In this document: piece after piece, positions 16,572 to 23,454 of the stretch | Numbering within the stretch: the first letter of the stretch is position 1 | Layout of the letters: each line of letters opens with the position of its first letter | Virus record (IMG/VR): IMGVR_UViG_3300009494_000005 | Span: 1 to 52,313 of that record | Origin: a virus | Strand: one strand, 5' to 3' | Length of the DNA: 52,313 nt | The notes under the pieces: generated by a model | Seen by the model: only the letters and a program-made list of their open reading frames with translations | Databases searched by the model: none | Told to the model about the DNA's origin: nothing | Position numbers and translations under genes: made by a program

Positions 16572-17248
16572 GCAAGCGCGTCGTCGTCCTGACCGGCCAC
16601 TACGGGCCCGGGTCGGGGGCGTGGTGGCGCGATCCCGCCGGCACGCTAGACGAGTGGGAGCTCAACGCCCGGGTGTCGACCGCCCTCCTCTATCGGCTGT
16701 CGTCCCTCGGGTGGATTGCTATTCCCGGCACTACCGGGCAGAGAAACCCGATGGGCCTCCGCGCGAAACGCGCGTACGTCAACGCGATCGCGCCCGATCT
16801 CTGCGTAGAGGTCCACTTCAACATAGCAAGCAAGCGGGGAGCCCGAGGCGTAGAGTGGCCGGGGTGTTCCGGTTCACCGTTCCTCCGAGGGAACATCCCG
16901 ATTGAGGGGGCACGCGGCGTCAGCGTGCTCTACAACGAACGCAACGCATCTACCCTCGACCTAGCACACTGGATCGTCGCCGGAGTGTGGGCCGCGTCCG
17001 GGCTCCCTGCGGCCTACGGCGACGGACTAGATCCTCGTCCGGTCCAGCGGTGGAAGCCCGGATACATCTACCTCATCGCCAAGACCAACTGCCCGACCGT
17101 GCTCCTCGAGACGGCGTTTCTGTCTGACGCCGAAGATCGGGCCCGCATCCGCGAGGATTGGGCGTTCTTCGAGAAGGTCGGACGCGGCACCGGCGACGCG
17201 ATTCAAGCGTGGTGGGCGGCCGAGGTCAGGAGGAGGGAGGGATCGTGA
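16568..17248 (+). CDS. N-acetylmuramoyl-L-alanine amidase (endolysin, Amidase_3 type)
   Basis: The 226-residue enzyme would cleave the amide between N-acetylmuramic acid and the peptide stem. The Amidase_3 signature is visible: TGH at residues 9-11, a Glu at 29-31 (DEWELN), the second zinc His in CVEVHFN (His83), and the catalytic-type Glu in TVLLETAFL near residue 182. The ATG at 16568 overlaps the TM protein stop and follows a GGAGGGATACC ribosome site. There is no signal peptide, so it would depend on the upstream membrane protein for release. Confidence 0.85.
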   Translation: MSKRVVVLTGHYGPGSGAWWRDPAGTLDEWELNARVSTALLYRLSSLGWIAIPGTTGQRNPMGLRAKRAYVNAIAPDLCVEVHFNIASKRGARGVEWPGCSGSPFLRGNIPIEGARGVSVLYNERNASTLDLAHWIVAGVWAASGLPAAYGDGLDPRPVQRWKPGYIYLIAKTNCPTVLLETAFLSDAEDRARIREDWAFFEKVGRGTGDAIQAWWAAEVRRREGS

Positions 17249-17982
17249 TGCTCTCCGGCATAATGATCGTCATGGAGCGCGCCCCGCTCGGGTTAGGGAT
17301 TCGGTTCGCAACTCAGAGCGGCGACGAGGGCCCGGGGTTCTCGAATCACACGGGCAACTGGTTCCTAGACGACGACGGCGTGGAGTTCCTGATTCACTCG
17401 ACAGGGAAGGGCACGCACGAGCTCCGCGATTGGAGGCGACACTACGACACCGACAAGCACTGGGGCGTCGTCGTCGTTCCGATCGGCTACGGGCAGGAGG
17501 ATCACTGGGCCGTCCTGACGAAGTCGCGCGAGTACGAGGGCATGAAGTACGACCGATGCGCGATCGCCAAGCACTTCCTCGACGGGATCGCCGGCAAGGT
17601 GATCCGGCGTCCGGTCTACTTCTTTCGCCGGTTCCGGCTCAAGTTCTGGAAGCGCGGCGACCGATACAACATCTGCTCATGGCTGTCGTGCTGTACGTGG
17701 CTCGAGATCGGGCACGGTGTGATGGGGCTCGTCCGCGACAAGGTCAAGGTGCGATGGTGGCCGCCCGGCCTCAAGCGCACCTACCGCAAGGAGCGAATCG
17801 GTTGCCGGTTCGTCGCACCTAACGATTGGGAGCGCGCCGTGTTCGTGCACGAGCCCGACCGCTACCGGGTGATCGACGAGATCGGCACCCGCCCCGACGA
17901 TCTCCCGCTCTCGTACGTCCACAAGATCGCGGCCGACCGCGCCGAATGCGCGGACTGGCGCGCCGGACTCCTCGCCTCCTGA
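17248..17982 (+). CDS. Papain-like / NlpC-P60-like protein, putative second lysis enzyme
   Basis: The 244-residue product starts at ATG (or GTG 17245) overlapping the amidase stop. It carries the layout of YiiX/NlpC-like papain folds: an EFLIHSTGKG segment, a strand HWGVVVVPIGYG, and a later YNICSWLSCCTWL segment whose Cys could be catalytic. The order differs from classical NlpC and suggests a permuted papain-like fold. It ends the lysis cluster, 17 bases before a strong terminator. It may cut peptidoglycan cross-links. The fold assignment is by pattern only. Confidence 0.5.
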   Translation: MLSGIMIVMERAPLGLGIRFATQSGDEGPGFSNHTGNWFLDDDGVEFLIHSTGKGTHELRDWRRHYDTDKHWGVVVVPIGYGQEDHWAVLTKSREYEGMKYDRCAIAKHFLDGIAGKVIRRPVYFFRRFRLKFWKRGDRYNICSWLSCCTWLEIGHGVMGLVRDKVKVRWWPPGLKRTYRKERIGCRFVAPNDWERAVFVHEPDRYRVIDEIGTRPDDLPLSYVHKIAADRAECADWRAGLLAS

Positions 17983-17999
17983 CCCCGTGGAGATCGGCA

Positions 18000-18028
18000 C
18001 GGGGGCCCGTTCTGCCGGCGGGCCCCCG
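18000..18028 (+). terminator. Terminator hairpin after the late/lysis operon
   Basis: CGGGGGCCCG (18000-18009) and CGGGCCCCCG (18019-18028) form a perfect ten-pair stem with a nine-base loop, followed by ATTTCGTCC. It lies 17 bases after the last lysis stop. The T-run is short, as is common in high-GC genomes. Confidence 0.8.
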
Positions 18029-18233
18029 ATTTCGTCCCTCACGGCCTCAACCGTCCCGAAGCCACTCCCGCCCGTTTCCGGGCTAAACTCTCCTCCAGCG
18101 CAACGCACGGGGCCCTGTTAGGGCTCTGAGGGCTCCGCTTGACGCCTCCGGGCTCGCCGGCACCCGCCCGGGAGCCCCGGGGGGCGTTGCGCGATGCAAG
18201 GACAGCGTTGCAACCCGCACCGTGGACCCGGCG
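18029..18233. other. Non-coding regulatory interval between late and early genes
   Basis: No gene is supported between the terminator and 18370. The interval holds the 17-mer TAAACTCTCCTCCAGCG at 18084-18100, repeated exactly at 26249-26265. It also holds several GTTGC-type words, including the palindrome GTTGCAAC near 18207, which recurs at 28923. These lie upstream of two promoter-like elements (18234 and 18302) and may be regulator sites. Confidence 0.5.
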
Positions 18234-18263
18234 TTGACACCGGGTAGCACCCCGCGGTAGACT
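18234..18263 (+). promoter_or_regulatory. Sigma-70-like promoter
   Basis: TTGACA at 18234-18239 and TAGACT at 18258-18263 are separated by 18 bases. The -35 is perfect and the -10 matches four of six bases. It reads into the first gene of the 18-20 kb cluster through the sigma-54-like element at 18302. A similar CGCGGTA..T context precedes the -10 at 22309. Confidence 0.6.
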
Positions 18264-18275
18264 TGGGCAAGGTCG

Positions 18276-18332
18276 AAATGACCACCACGTAACACGGGAG
18301 TTGGAATCGGGCTTGCACCCTAGAGGAATAGA
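18276..18332 (+). promoter_or_regulatory. Sigma-54-like promoter element A
   Basis: TGGAATC-N4-TTGCA at 18302-18317 places GG (18303-18304) exactly ten bases from GC (18315-18316), the fixed geometry of RpoN -24/-12 promoters. The surrounding block, ATGACC then GTAACAC upstream and CCTAGAGG downstream, recurs at 20361, 21596 and, in part, 29036. It lies about 50 bases before the gene at 18370. Confidence 0.55.
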
Positions 18333-18369
18333 AGGAAGCAACGAAGGCCCCAACACGGAGGGACGGAAG

Positions 18370-18963
18370 ATGAGGCCAAGAATGGTAACCAGCGAAACCA
18401 GCACAGCCCCGATCACCGAGCACGAAGCACTGATCGACTACGCCGGCACCCGATACGTGATCGTGAGCATTAGCGACATCAAACACGACGAGCGACCCGA
18501 CCAATGGCAGATCTTCGCCATGAGGCCCGGAGGGCGCAAGGTGGTGATGGGGACGCTCTTCGGATTCGACGACGAAGGTTCCCCGAGGGTCTGGATCGGG
18601 CGCGACCTCGGGCTCCCCGTCAGAGCGCAGGACAAGTCCGCCGACGACGACAGCTGGACGAAGCCGAAGCGCGACGCGGCCGCCCGGGTGATGGAGCTCC
18701 GCGACAACGGATGGGTGATCGCGGGCGACGAGCGATTCAAGACCTTTCGGACGAGTCGGCACGGGGAACTGAACGAATACTGGAGCTACAACTACCGGGC
18801 CCCGAACGGGGAGAAGTTCAGCACAATAGCCGACACCTTGGAGGAGTGTCGAGCCCGCCGTGACAGTTGGCTAGCCGAGCACGACGCGGAAGTCTACTAC
18901 GACCTCAAGGCCGCCGAAGATGATGCCGGCGACAACAGCCTCAACGAAGGGAGCGGACGATGA
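18370..18963 (+). CDS. Unknown early protein
   Basis: The 197-residue product starts at ATG 18370 behind CGGAGGGACGG; an ATG at 18382 is an alternative. The sequence is acidic with a beta-rich first half (LIDYAGTRYVIVSISDIKHD, GGRKVVMGTLFGFDDEG) and a helical C-terminus (EECRARRDSWLAEHDAEVYY). There are no membrane segments. It heads an operon-like run driven by the promoters at 18234 and 18302, and its stop overlaps the next start. I do not recognise the family. Confidence 0.65.
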   Translation: MRPRMVTSETSTAPITEHEALIDYAGTRYVIVSISDIKHDERPDQWQIFAMRPGGRKVVMGTLFGFDDEGSPRVWIGRDLGLPVRAQDKSADDDSWTKPKRDAAARVMELRDNGWVIAGDERFKTFRTSRHGELNEYWSYNYRAPNGEKFSTIADTLEECRARRDSWLAEHDAEVYYDLKAAEDDAGDNSLNEGSGR

Positions 18964-19343
18964 ACACGCACGAGATCCAGAAACTCAAGGTGGTCGGGAT
19001 CGGCCTAGGGGCCGCAATCAACGCCACCGGAGGCCCCGGCCTCCCCGCGAACGTGATCGTCAGAATCACACCCCGTCGCGGCGACGTCCTCGAGACGGAC
19101 GACTACGACGAGGCGATGGACCACCTCTGCGGGAACAAGCTCGACAGGATCAGCCTCCGGCCGGCCGAGGTCGTCGGAGCGGAGGACACGCGCGACGGCA
19201 CGGTGATCTGCCGGCCTTGCCTCCTCAACGAACCCGCGCGGATGAGCGACCGATTCCGGCACCTCTCGCCCCGGGAGCTCAAGGCGATGCTCGCCCACCT
19301 CGACAGCGAGAAGTGCTCGCGGTGCGGAAGGGGCCTCAAGTGA
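18960..19343 (+). CDS. Small protein with C-terminal zinc-binding cysteines, unknown
   Basis: The 127-residue product overlaps the previous gene by ATGA and the next by GTGA. Its second half contains CRPC (near residue 83) and CSRC (near 120), a spacing consistent with one zinc site. The N-terminus is beta-rich (LKVVGIGLGAAINATGG). Small zinc proteins of this kind in phage early regions often bind nucleic acid or host proteins. No specific function can be given. Confidence 0.6.
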   Translation: MNTHEIQKLKVVGIGLGAAINATGGPGLPANVIVRITPRRGDVLETDDYDEAMDHLCGNKLDRISLRPAEVVGAEDTRDGTVICRPCLLNEPARMSDRFRHLSPRELKAMLAHLDSEKCSRCGRGLK

Positions 19344-19747
19344 GCACCCCACTCCGCAAACGGCACGCGCGGACCCTACTCGTCGAGACAGTGGAGGAGT
19401 TCAGCAAAATGCTCAGCGAGTCGTGCCGCCGGCACGGGATCGTCCGGGGCACCGGCGACACCCGGCGATGGGACAAGGTCACGCAGGAAGTGTTGACGAC
19501 CATCGGCCTCCGGGTGCCCATGACGACCCGGCAACTGTGGGACTACCTCGCCCGGGTAGCGAAGCAGAACGGCGGGACGTTCGAGACTCGATTCGAGAGC
19601 AAGATCGGCCCGAGCTTGTGCGACACGACAGGCTGGAGCCGGTCGCGGCTACGCCTCCAGCTAGTCGAGTGGGAGCGGGCTGGCGCGCTCAAGTTCCGGT
19701 GCCTGACGGCCGGACGCGGCACGCTCATCACAGGCATAAACGAGTAG
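19340..19747 (+). CDS. Winged-helix-like DNA-binding protein (putative regulator)
   Basis: The 135-residue basic product starts at GTG overlapping the previous stop. Residues about 85-130 read as a winged helix: LCDTTGWSRSRLRLQLVEWE as helix-turn-recognition helix, then AGALKFRCL and a Gly-rich wing (TAGRGTLITG). An upstream helical part (TTRQLWDYLARVAKQNGG) may serve in dimer contacts. It sits in the early cluster and is a candidate activator or replication-associated DNA binder. No AAA+ motif is present, so it is not a classic sigma-54 activator. Confidence 0.5.
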   Translation: MSTPLRKRHARTLLVETVEEFSKMLSESCRRHGIVRGTGDTRRWDKVTQEVLTTIGLRVPMTTRQLWDYLARVAKQNGGTFETRFESKIGPSLCDTTGWSRSRLRLQLVEWERAGALKFRCLTAGRGTLITGINE

Positions 19748-19756
19748 GAGGGCGAC

Positions 19757-20368
19757 GTGAGCTTTCACGACGGCGACATAGCCGCAATCGACGGCACGAT
19801 CGACGCTCAACACGCAGGGATCGTCAGGCGCGTGATAGGCGGCCGCGCGGAGGTCGCACTGACGACCGGGACCTCGACGCTGGCGCCGGCCTCCGACCTA
19901 GTCCTCCTCTGGACGTTCGACGCGGTGCGCGACACGCTAGGGGTCCGATTCATGACCTCCAAAGCCGAGCTCCAGTTCACCCGCGCGGCCGTGCTCGGAG
20001 GCGCGACGCTCACAGAGGCGCAAGCCGAGCAGATCCGGCGCGACGTCGAGGGCGCGATTGCCAAGGTCAAGCGGCAATTCCTCGACCACCGCGTGACCCT
20101 CCGGTGGCTGCACAACCTCGCGGAGCCCCGCCCGGTGATCGTCGTGATCCGGGAGCACCGAGGGAACGAGGACACCGCGACCGCACTGGAGATCCTACGG
20201 TGCCCGGCATCGGCCGCGGATTTCCTCCGGCGCGAGGCCCGAATCCCGGCCGTTGCAGGAAGCCCGCCACCCGTTGCACCTTGCGGCGGCCGGCACGCGG
20301 GCCGGGTAAGCTCCCGCCCGCAGGATCAGCGGACCCGTCAGAAGCCCACGAAACGGACCCGTAAATGA
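19757..20368 (+). CDS. Unknown early protein ending in a promoter cassette
   Basis: The 203-residue product starts at GTG behind GTAGGAGGGCGAC. The N-terminal 60 residues look beta-rich (AGIVRRVIGGRAEVALTTGT), followed by a helical region (TEAQAEQIRRDVEGAIAKVK). From about residue 160 the sequence becomes a low-complexity basic/Pro-rich tail. The stop codon lies inside promoter cassette B. The gene at 21327-21602 also ends RTRK at the same place of cassette C, so the 3' end may have been exchanged with the cassette. Confidence 0.55.
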   Translation: MSFHDGDIAAIDGTIDAQHAGIVRRVIGGRAEVALTTGTSTLAPASDLVLLWTFDAVRDTLGVRFMTSKAELQFTRAAVLGGATLTEAQAEQIRRDVEGAIAKVKRQFLDHRVTLRWLHNLAEPRPVIVVIREHRGNEDTATALEILRCPASAADFLRREARIPAVAGSPPPVAPCGGRHAGRVSSRPQDQRTRQKPTKRTRK

Positions 20369-20425
20369 CCCTCCGTAACACGACTTCTGGAATCGCCCTT
20401 GCACTACTAGGAGCCAGAACGAGGC
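20361..20425 (+). promoter_or_regulatory. Sigma-54-like promoter element B
   Basis: TGGAATC-N4-TTGCA at 20388-20403 keeps GG (20389-20390) and GC (20401-20402) ten bases apart. The upstream part GTAAATGACCCTCCGTAACAC is almost identical to element C, and the downstream leader shares GGCAAGGGAGCAGGACC with it. It precedes the gene at 20456 by about 50 bases. Confidence 0.55.
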
Positions 20426-20455
20426 AAGGGAGCAGGACCAACGGAGGAGGACGCG

Positions 20456-20830
20456 ATGAGCAAGACGAGCGCCCGAGAGCGACCGACCAAGGGCACGGCC
20501 GCCACCAGTTGCAAGCAGTGCAAGCACTACGAGGAGTTCAGCGCGGCCCGCACGAGCGGCACCTGCCACTACTGGATCGAGCAGACCGGCGAGGCCGGGT
20601 TGAGGTGCACGACCGCCGAGGAATGGACCTGCACGAAGTGGAACCCGCCGACCGAGGCCGGGAACCCGTGGCCGACAGTGATCGAGTTCGACGCGGCCGC
20701 CGAATACTACGGCGACGAGGGCGACGCGACGAGCGAAGCGACGGATGACTACTTCGCAGGATACGAGGTGCCGAGGGACGCGCGCACACTGATCACGCCC
20801 GAGGGCACGAGTCAGGCCGGCGACCACTAG
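20456..20830 (+). CDS. Cysteine-rich small protein, probable zinc binder
   Basis: The 124-residue product is the first gene after promoter element B. It carries CKQCKHY near residue 19, then CHYW, RCTT and CTKW, five Cys in 45 residues, suggesting a zinc-bound or disulfide-containing domain like those in small phage proteins with the CxxC-HYE pattern. The C-terminal half is acidic and lacks Cys. A strong GGAGGAGGACGCG ribosome site precedes the ATG. Confidence 0.6.
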   Translation: MSKTSARERPTKGTAATSCKQCKHYEEFSAARTSGTCHYWIEQTGEAGLRCTTAEEWTCTKWNPPTEAGNPWPTVIEFDAAAEYYGDEGDATSEATDDYFAGYEVPRDARTLITPEGTSQAGDH

Positions 20831-20865
20831 CCGCCCGGCACAACCGAGGAAGGGAGGACGGAGAA

Positions 20866-21330
20866 ATGCAGAGGACAATCGGCAGTTGCAAACGCAAGGC
20901 GCGGTTTCTGAGCGAGGCACACGGGGTCGACCTCCAGATCAACGTCGAATACGGTCAGCCTTCCGTGCTCGCACGGAGCCCGGGAGGCAAGAGGTGGCGC
21001 ACCGTCGTGACCCGACGCTCGACCGGGGAGGTGTTCGACGCGCTCTGCCACATGGAGGAGGCGTGGGAGCTCGTCGACAAGAACGCGCCCGCGATCAAGC
21101 CGGCATTCGTGATCGTGGAGGTCAGCGGCGGCACCGCCGAGGTGACACACTTCAGCGCACACGCGGTGGTGACCGTGATCGACCACGACACCCCCATGGA
21201 CGCCGAGGGCTCGCCGCGAACCTGCACCACGGCGGCCGACCTTGTGATGCTCGAACTGCGGCACTCGGGCAACCGGCAGGTCCGAACCGAAACCGCGAGC
21301 CGCGAGGCCCTAGAGAGGACAGAAGAATGA
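20866..21330 (+). CDS. Unknown early protein
   Basis: The 154-residue product starts at ATG behind GGAAGGGAGGACGGAGAA. It shows mixed alpha/beta pattern (VDLQINVEYGQPSVLARSPG, FVIVEVSGGTAEVTHF) and an acidic, helical end. Its stop overlaps the start of the next gene by ATGA, showing coupled translation. No motif I recognise. Confidence 0.6.
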   Translation: MQRTIGSCKRKARFLSEAHGVDLQINVEYGQPSVLARSPGGKRWRTVVTRRSTGEVFDALCHMEEAWELVDKNAPAIKPAFVIVEVSGGTAEVTHFSAHAVVTVIDHDTPMDAEGSPRTCTTAADLVMLELRHSGNRQVRTETASREALERTEE

Positions 21331-21602
21331 GCACTAGACGCAAGCTCCCGACGGTCTACCGGGCCCGCCTCCCGCTCAAGGCGGGAGGCCCGGCCGCGAT
21401 GGACGCCCGACTACGGCGCGCGGTCGCGGAGTTCGAGCGGATGTTCGGCCGGCCGGTGGTCCGAATCCGCTACCCCGTGACCGGCGGGGTGCACTCGCGG
21501 ATCGCAACGGTCACATCGCAAAACGCAATCAAGCCGACGGAGGACGCCGACCTGCCGGCCGGGATGATCGTTCTGGAGGCTCCCCGGCGCACCCGTAAAT
21601 GA
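21327..21602 (+). CDS. Small basic protein, unknown
   Basis: The 91-residue product overlaps the previous gene by ATGA. It has a helical centre (MDARLRRAVAEFERMFGRPV) and a beta-like segment (SRIATVTSQNAIK). The last residues RRTRK and the stop are encoded inside promoter cassette C, as in the gene that ends at 20368. Function is unknown. Confidence 0.55.
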   Translation: MSTRRKLPTVYRARLPLKAGGPAAMDARLRRAVAEFERMFGRPVVRIRYPVTGGVHSRIATVTSQNAIKPTEDADLPAGMIVLEAPRRTRK

Positions 21603-21660
21603 CCCTCTGTAACACCCGTTTTGGAATCGGCCTTGCACCCTAGAGGGGCAGAAGGACGGA
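21596..21660 (+). promoter_or_regulatory. Sigma-54-like promoter element C
   Basis: TGGAATC-N4-TTGCA at 21622-21637 keeps GG (21623-21624) and GC (21635-21636) ten bases apart. The block shares GTAAATGACCCTC and GTAACAC with element B, and CCTAGAGG and CAGAAGGA with elements A and D. It lies about 65 bases before the gene at 21701. Confidence 0.55.
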
Positions 21661-21700
21661 AGGAACCGGCAAGGGAGCAGGACCGAACAGGGAGGAAGCA

Positions 21701-21961
21701 ATGAGCACACGCAAGACGATCAGCCTGAGCCTGACGCGCGACGAGACCGTGACGCTTGGAGCCCTCGCGCAGAACGCGCTGACGAAGGAAGCCGTGACGG
21801 CGGCCTTCCCGAACCCGGACGCCGACCGCGCCCGGCGAGACTACGCCGAGGTCGGGACGGCACTTCTCGACGCGAGCACGACCGCGCTCCGAGAGTTCAA
21901 CAAGGACGAGGGGGCCGCGCGCGGCCTCAGCATCGACGGCCTCAGACGCGCCGGGAAGTAG
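21701..21961 (+). CDS. Small helical protein, unknown
   Basis: The 86-residue product is the first gene behind promoter element C, with a GGGAGGAAGCA ribosome site. The start STRKTISLSLTRDETVTLGA looks like a short strand followed by helices, loosely like a ribbon-helix-helix N-terminus. The remainder (DYAEVGTALLDASTTALREF) is amphipathic. A DNA-binding role is possible but not shown. Confidence 0.55.
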   Translation: MSTRKTISLSLTRDETVTLGALAQNALTKEAVTAAFPNPDADRARRDYAEVGTALLDASTTALREFNKDEGAARGLSIDGLRRAGK

Positions 21962-22025
21962 ACACACCACCGCCGGCGGGAGGAGCACAGGCGACCCCTC
22001 CCGCCGGCACCGACGAGGAGGACAG

Positions 22026-22289
22026 ATGCCAGCACGCAAGAAACCGCAGAAGCCGACAGTCCCGATCCGGGGCCTCACGAGGGGCCCGGCCTCCTGCATC
22101 AGGCCGCTGATCGTGATGGGCACGAACGAACGGCCGGGCGGCCGGGTCGAGTGGGACGCCCCCGCCGGCACGGTCAGGGGCTCGATTTTGGCAGTCTGGA
22201 GCGACGGCGTGACCCTCAGACGCATGGACACCGGCACCGAGCAGTTCCTCTACCGTGGCGACTACCGGGTGCTCAATCCGAAGGGTTGA
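22026..22289 (+). CDS. Small basic protein, unknown
   Basis: The 87-residue product starts MPARKKPQKPTVPIRGLTRG and continues with beta-like strands (SILAVWSDGVTLRRMDTG, QFLYRGDYRVLN). Its end overlaps the -35 of the promoter at 22286. An AGGAGGACAG ribosome site precedes the ATG. Function is unknown. Confidence 0.5.
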   Translation: MPARKKPQKPTVPIRGLTRGPASCIRPLIVMGTNERPGGRVEWDAPAGTVRGSILAVWSDGVTLRRMDTGTEQFLYRGDYRVLNPKG

Positions 22290-22314
22290 CACCCGGGGGC
22301 CCTCGCGGTATAAT
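22286..22314 (+). promoter_or_regulatory. Perfect-consensus sigma-70 promoter
   Basis: TTGACA at 22286-22291 and TATAAT at 22309-22314 are both perfect with a 17-base spacer. The start point would fall near 22321, giving a leader of about 20 bases before GTG 22343. This is the strongest promoter-like sequence found in the window. Confidence 0.88.
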
Positions 22315-22342
22315 CGACACATCGCCCCGGAAAGGAGCACAG

Positions 22343-22561
22343 GTGAAGAAGGACAGAGACACAGGCCCGAAGTTCCCGACCTCGATCAGGGTCAAGTGCA
22401 CGGAGGAGTTCAAGGCCGGCCTCGGCCGGGTCGCGGACTCGTGGACCGGGCGCAAGGGGCAAGAGTTCGACGTGAGCAAGCTGATCCGCACGCTCGGGGA
22501 GCGCGCGATCGCACGCGAGGCGCGACTGACTGCGAAGCGGAGGCGACGTGACAAAGCGTAG
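22343..22561 (+). CDS. Ribbon-helix-helix-like small regulator (putative)
   Basis: The 72-residue basic product starts at GTG behind AAAGGAGCACAG, directly downstream of the perfect promoter. A strand-like segment (FPTSIRVKCTEEFKAGLGRV) followed by helices with DVSKLIRTLGERAIAREARL fits the ribbon-helix-helix layout of small phage and plasmid repressors. Strong expression from a constitutive promoter would suit an early regulator. It overlaps the next gene by 14 bases. Confidence 0.5.
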   Translation: MKKDRDTGPKFPTSIRVKCTEEFKAGLGRVADSWTGRKGQEFDVSKLIRTLGERAIAREARLTAKRRRRDKA

Positions 22562-22982
22562 ACGCAAGCCGATCATCTGGCCCGACTACCGCACCTACCT
22601 GATCACGCGATTCACTCACACGAGGGACGCGGAGGAGTTCACGCGGAGGACCGGTCAACCGAGCAACATGATCTCGGACGGCCAGCTTCGCGGGTTCCTC
22701 ATCGACCATGCGAGGTGGGGAGTCGCGGCCCGGCCGGAACTGTGGCCGACCCTCCGACCCCACATCTACCTGCCGCGCTCCGAGGAGCCGTGGAACCTTG
22801 AGGTGGTGATCACCGACGGCCGGCTCATCGCGCAGACCATCGGAGATCCGCGCCACACCCGCGCTGGCATTCGGTCCTTCGCTGACCTCTGGGGCCCGCA
22901 CGGACCGCTTGAGATCCCCGACGAGGAGTGGCGACAAGACCCGGACTTTCAGAAGTGGCTTGACGAACGGAGGACGAAATAG
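22548..22982 (+). CDS. Unknown early protein
   Basis: The 144-residue product starts at GTG inside the end of the previous gene, behind GCGGAGGCGAC. It is rich in Trp, Arg and Pro (PIIWPDYRTYLITRFTHTRD, LWPTLRPHIYLPRSEEPWNL) and has a helical acidic end. No domain is recognised. It is co-transcribed with the small regulator from the 22286 promoter. Confidence 0.6.
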   Translation: MTKRRRKPIIWPDYRTYLITRFTHTRDAEEFTRRTGQPSNMISDGQLRGFLIDHARWGVAARPELWPTLRPHIYLPRSEEPWNLEVVITDGRLIAQTIGDPRHTRAGIRSFADLWGPHGPLEIPDEEWRQDPDFQKWLDERRTK

Positions 22983-23002
22983 CATGATCACCCCGATGGT
23001 TT

Positions 23003-23074
23003 CCCCCATCAACGGAGCCGGAGCCGGAGCACGCGGGTTGCCCCGCGCCTGACTCCGGTTCTCGTTGACGGGGG
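23003..23074. repeat. 72-base imperfect inverted repeat (long hairpin)
   Basis: CCCCCATCAACG (23003-23014) pairs with CGTTGACGGGGG (23063-23074) with one mismatch. After a five-base bulge, 23020-23029 pairs with 23053-23062 over ten pairs. Finally CGCGGG (23032-23037) pairs with CCCGCG (23042-23047) around a TTGC loop. The whole forms a 27-pair branched-free hairpin between two genes. It could be a terminator without U tract, a structured leader for the TTG gene at 23103, or a small RNA. Confidence 0.7.
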
Positions 23075-23102
23075 CCGTCGGACAACAGAACGGGGGAAGC
23101 CA

Positions 23103-23441
23103 TTGAAGGAGCACGAGAAGTGCCCACCGACCGAGACCCACGACACATCCCGCGCCAGCACCGCCGACACGGGCACAAGAACAGACGCCCCAAGCACCGA
23201 TGCGCCCGCCGTGGTGAGCATCGGCACTCGCGCCGTCGTCGAGATCGGGCCCGAGGAAGCGACCCCGACATGGGAGGAACGGGTCGCGGCCGACCCGACG
23301 CTCCTGACGCCCGATTGCGAGTGGGATCGGACGGACGACTACGCAATGACCGGTCAGCGCGCCCACGACAATGACATGGAGGAGCTCAGACAGGCCAACA
23401 CAGAGGCCCGCATCAAGCGCAACGGCGTGAGGTTCGGCTAG
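23103..23441 (+). CDS. Acidic/Thr-rich small protein, unknown
   Basis: The 112-residue product begins at TTG 23103 behind GGGGGAAGCCA, directly after the long hairpin. It is disordered-looking and Thr/Asp-rich at first (ETHDTSRASTADTGTRTDAP), then has a short strand-helix part (AVVEIGPEEATPTWEERVA). The TTG start and nearby hairpin suggest restrained translation. The start is uncertain. Confidence 0.45.
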   Translation: MKEHEKCPPTETHDTSRASTADTGTRTDAPSTDAPAVVSIGTRAVVEIGPEEATPTWEERVAADPTLLTPDCEWDRTDDYAMTGQRAHDNDMEELRQANTEARIKRNGVRFG

Positions 23442-23454
23442 GAGGCCCGACACC

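Noticed and set aside
20274-20312. Possible sigma-70 promoter TTGCAC or TTGCGG with TAAGCT upstream of element B
   Set aside because: Spacers are 27 and 20 bases, outside the normal range; the bases are also coding for the tail of the preceding gene.
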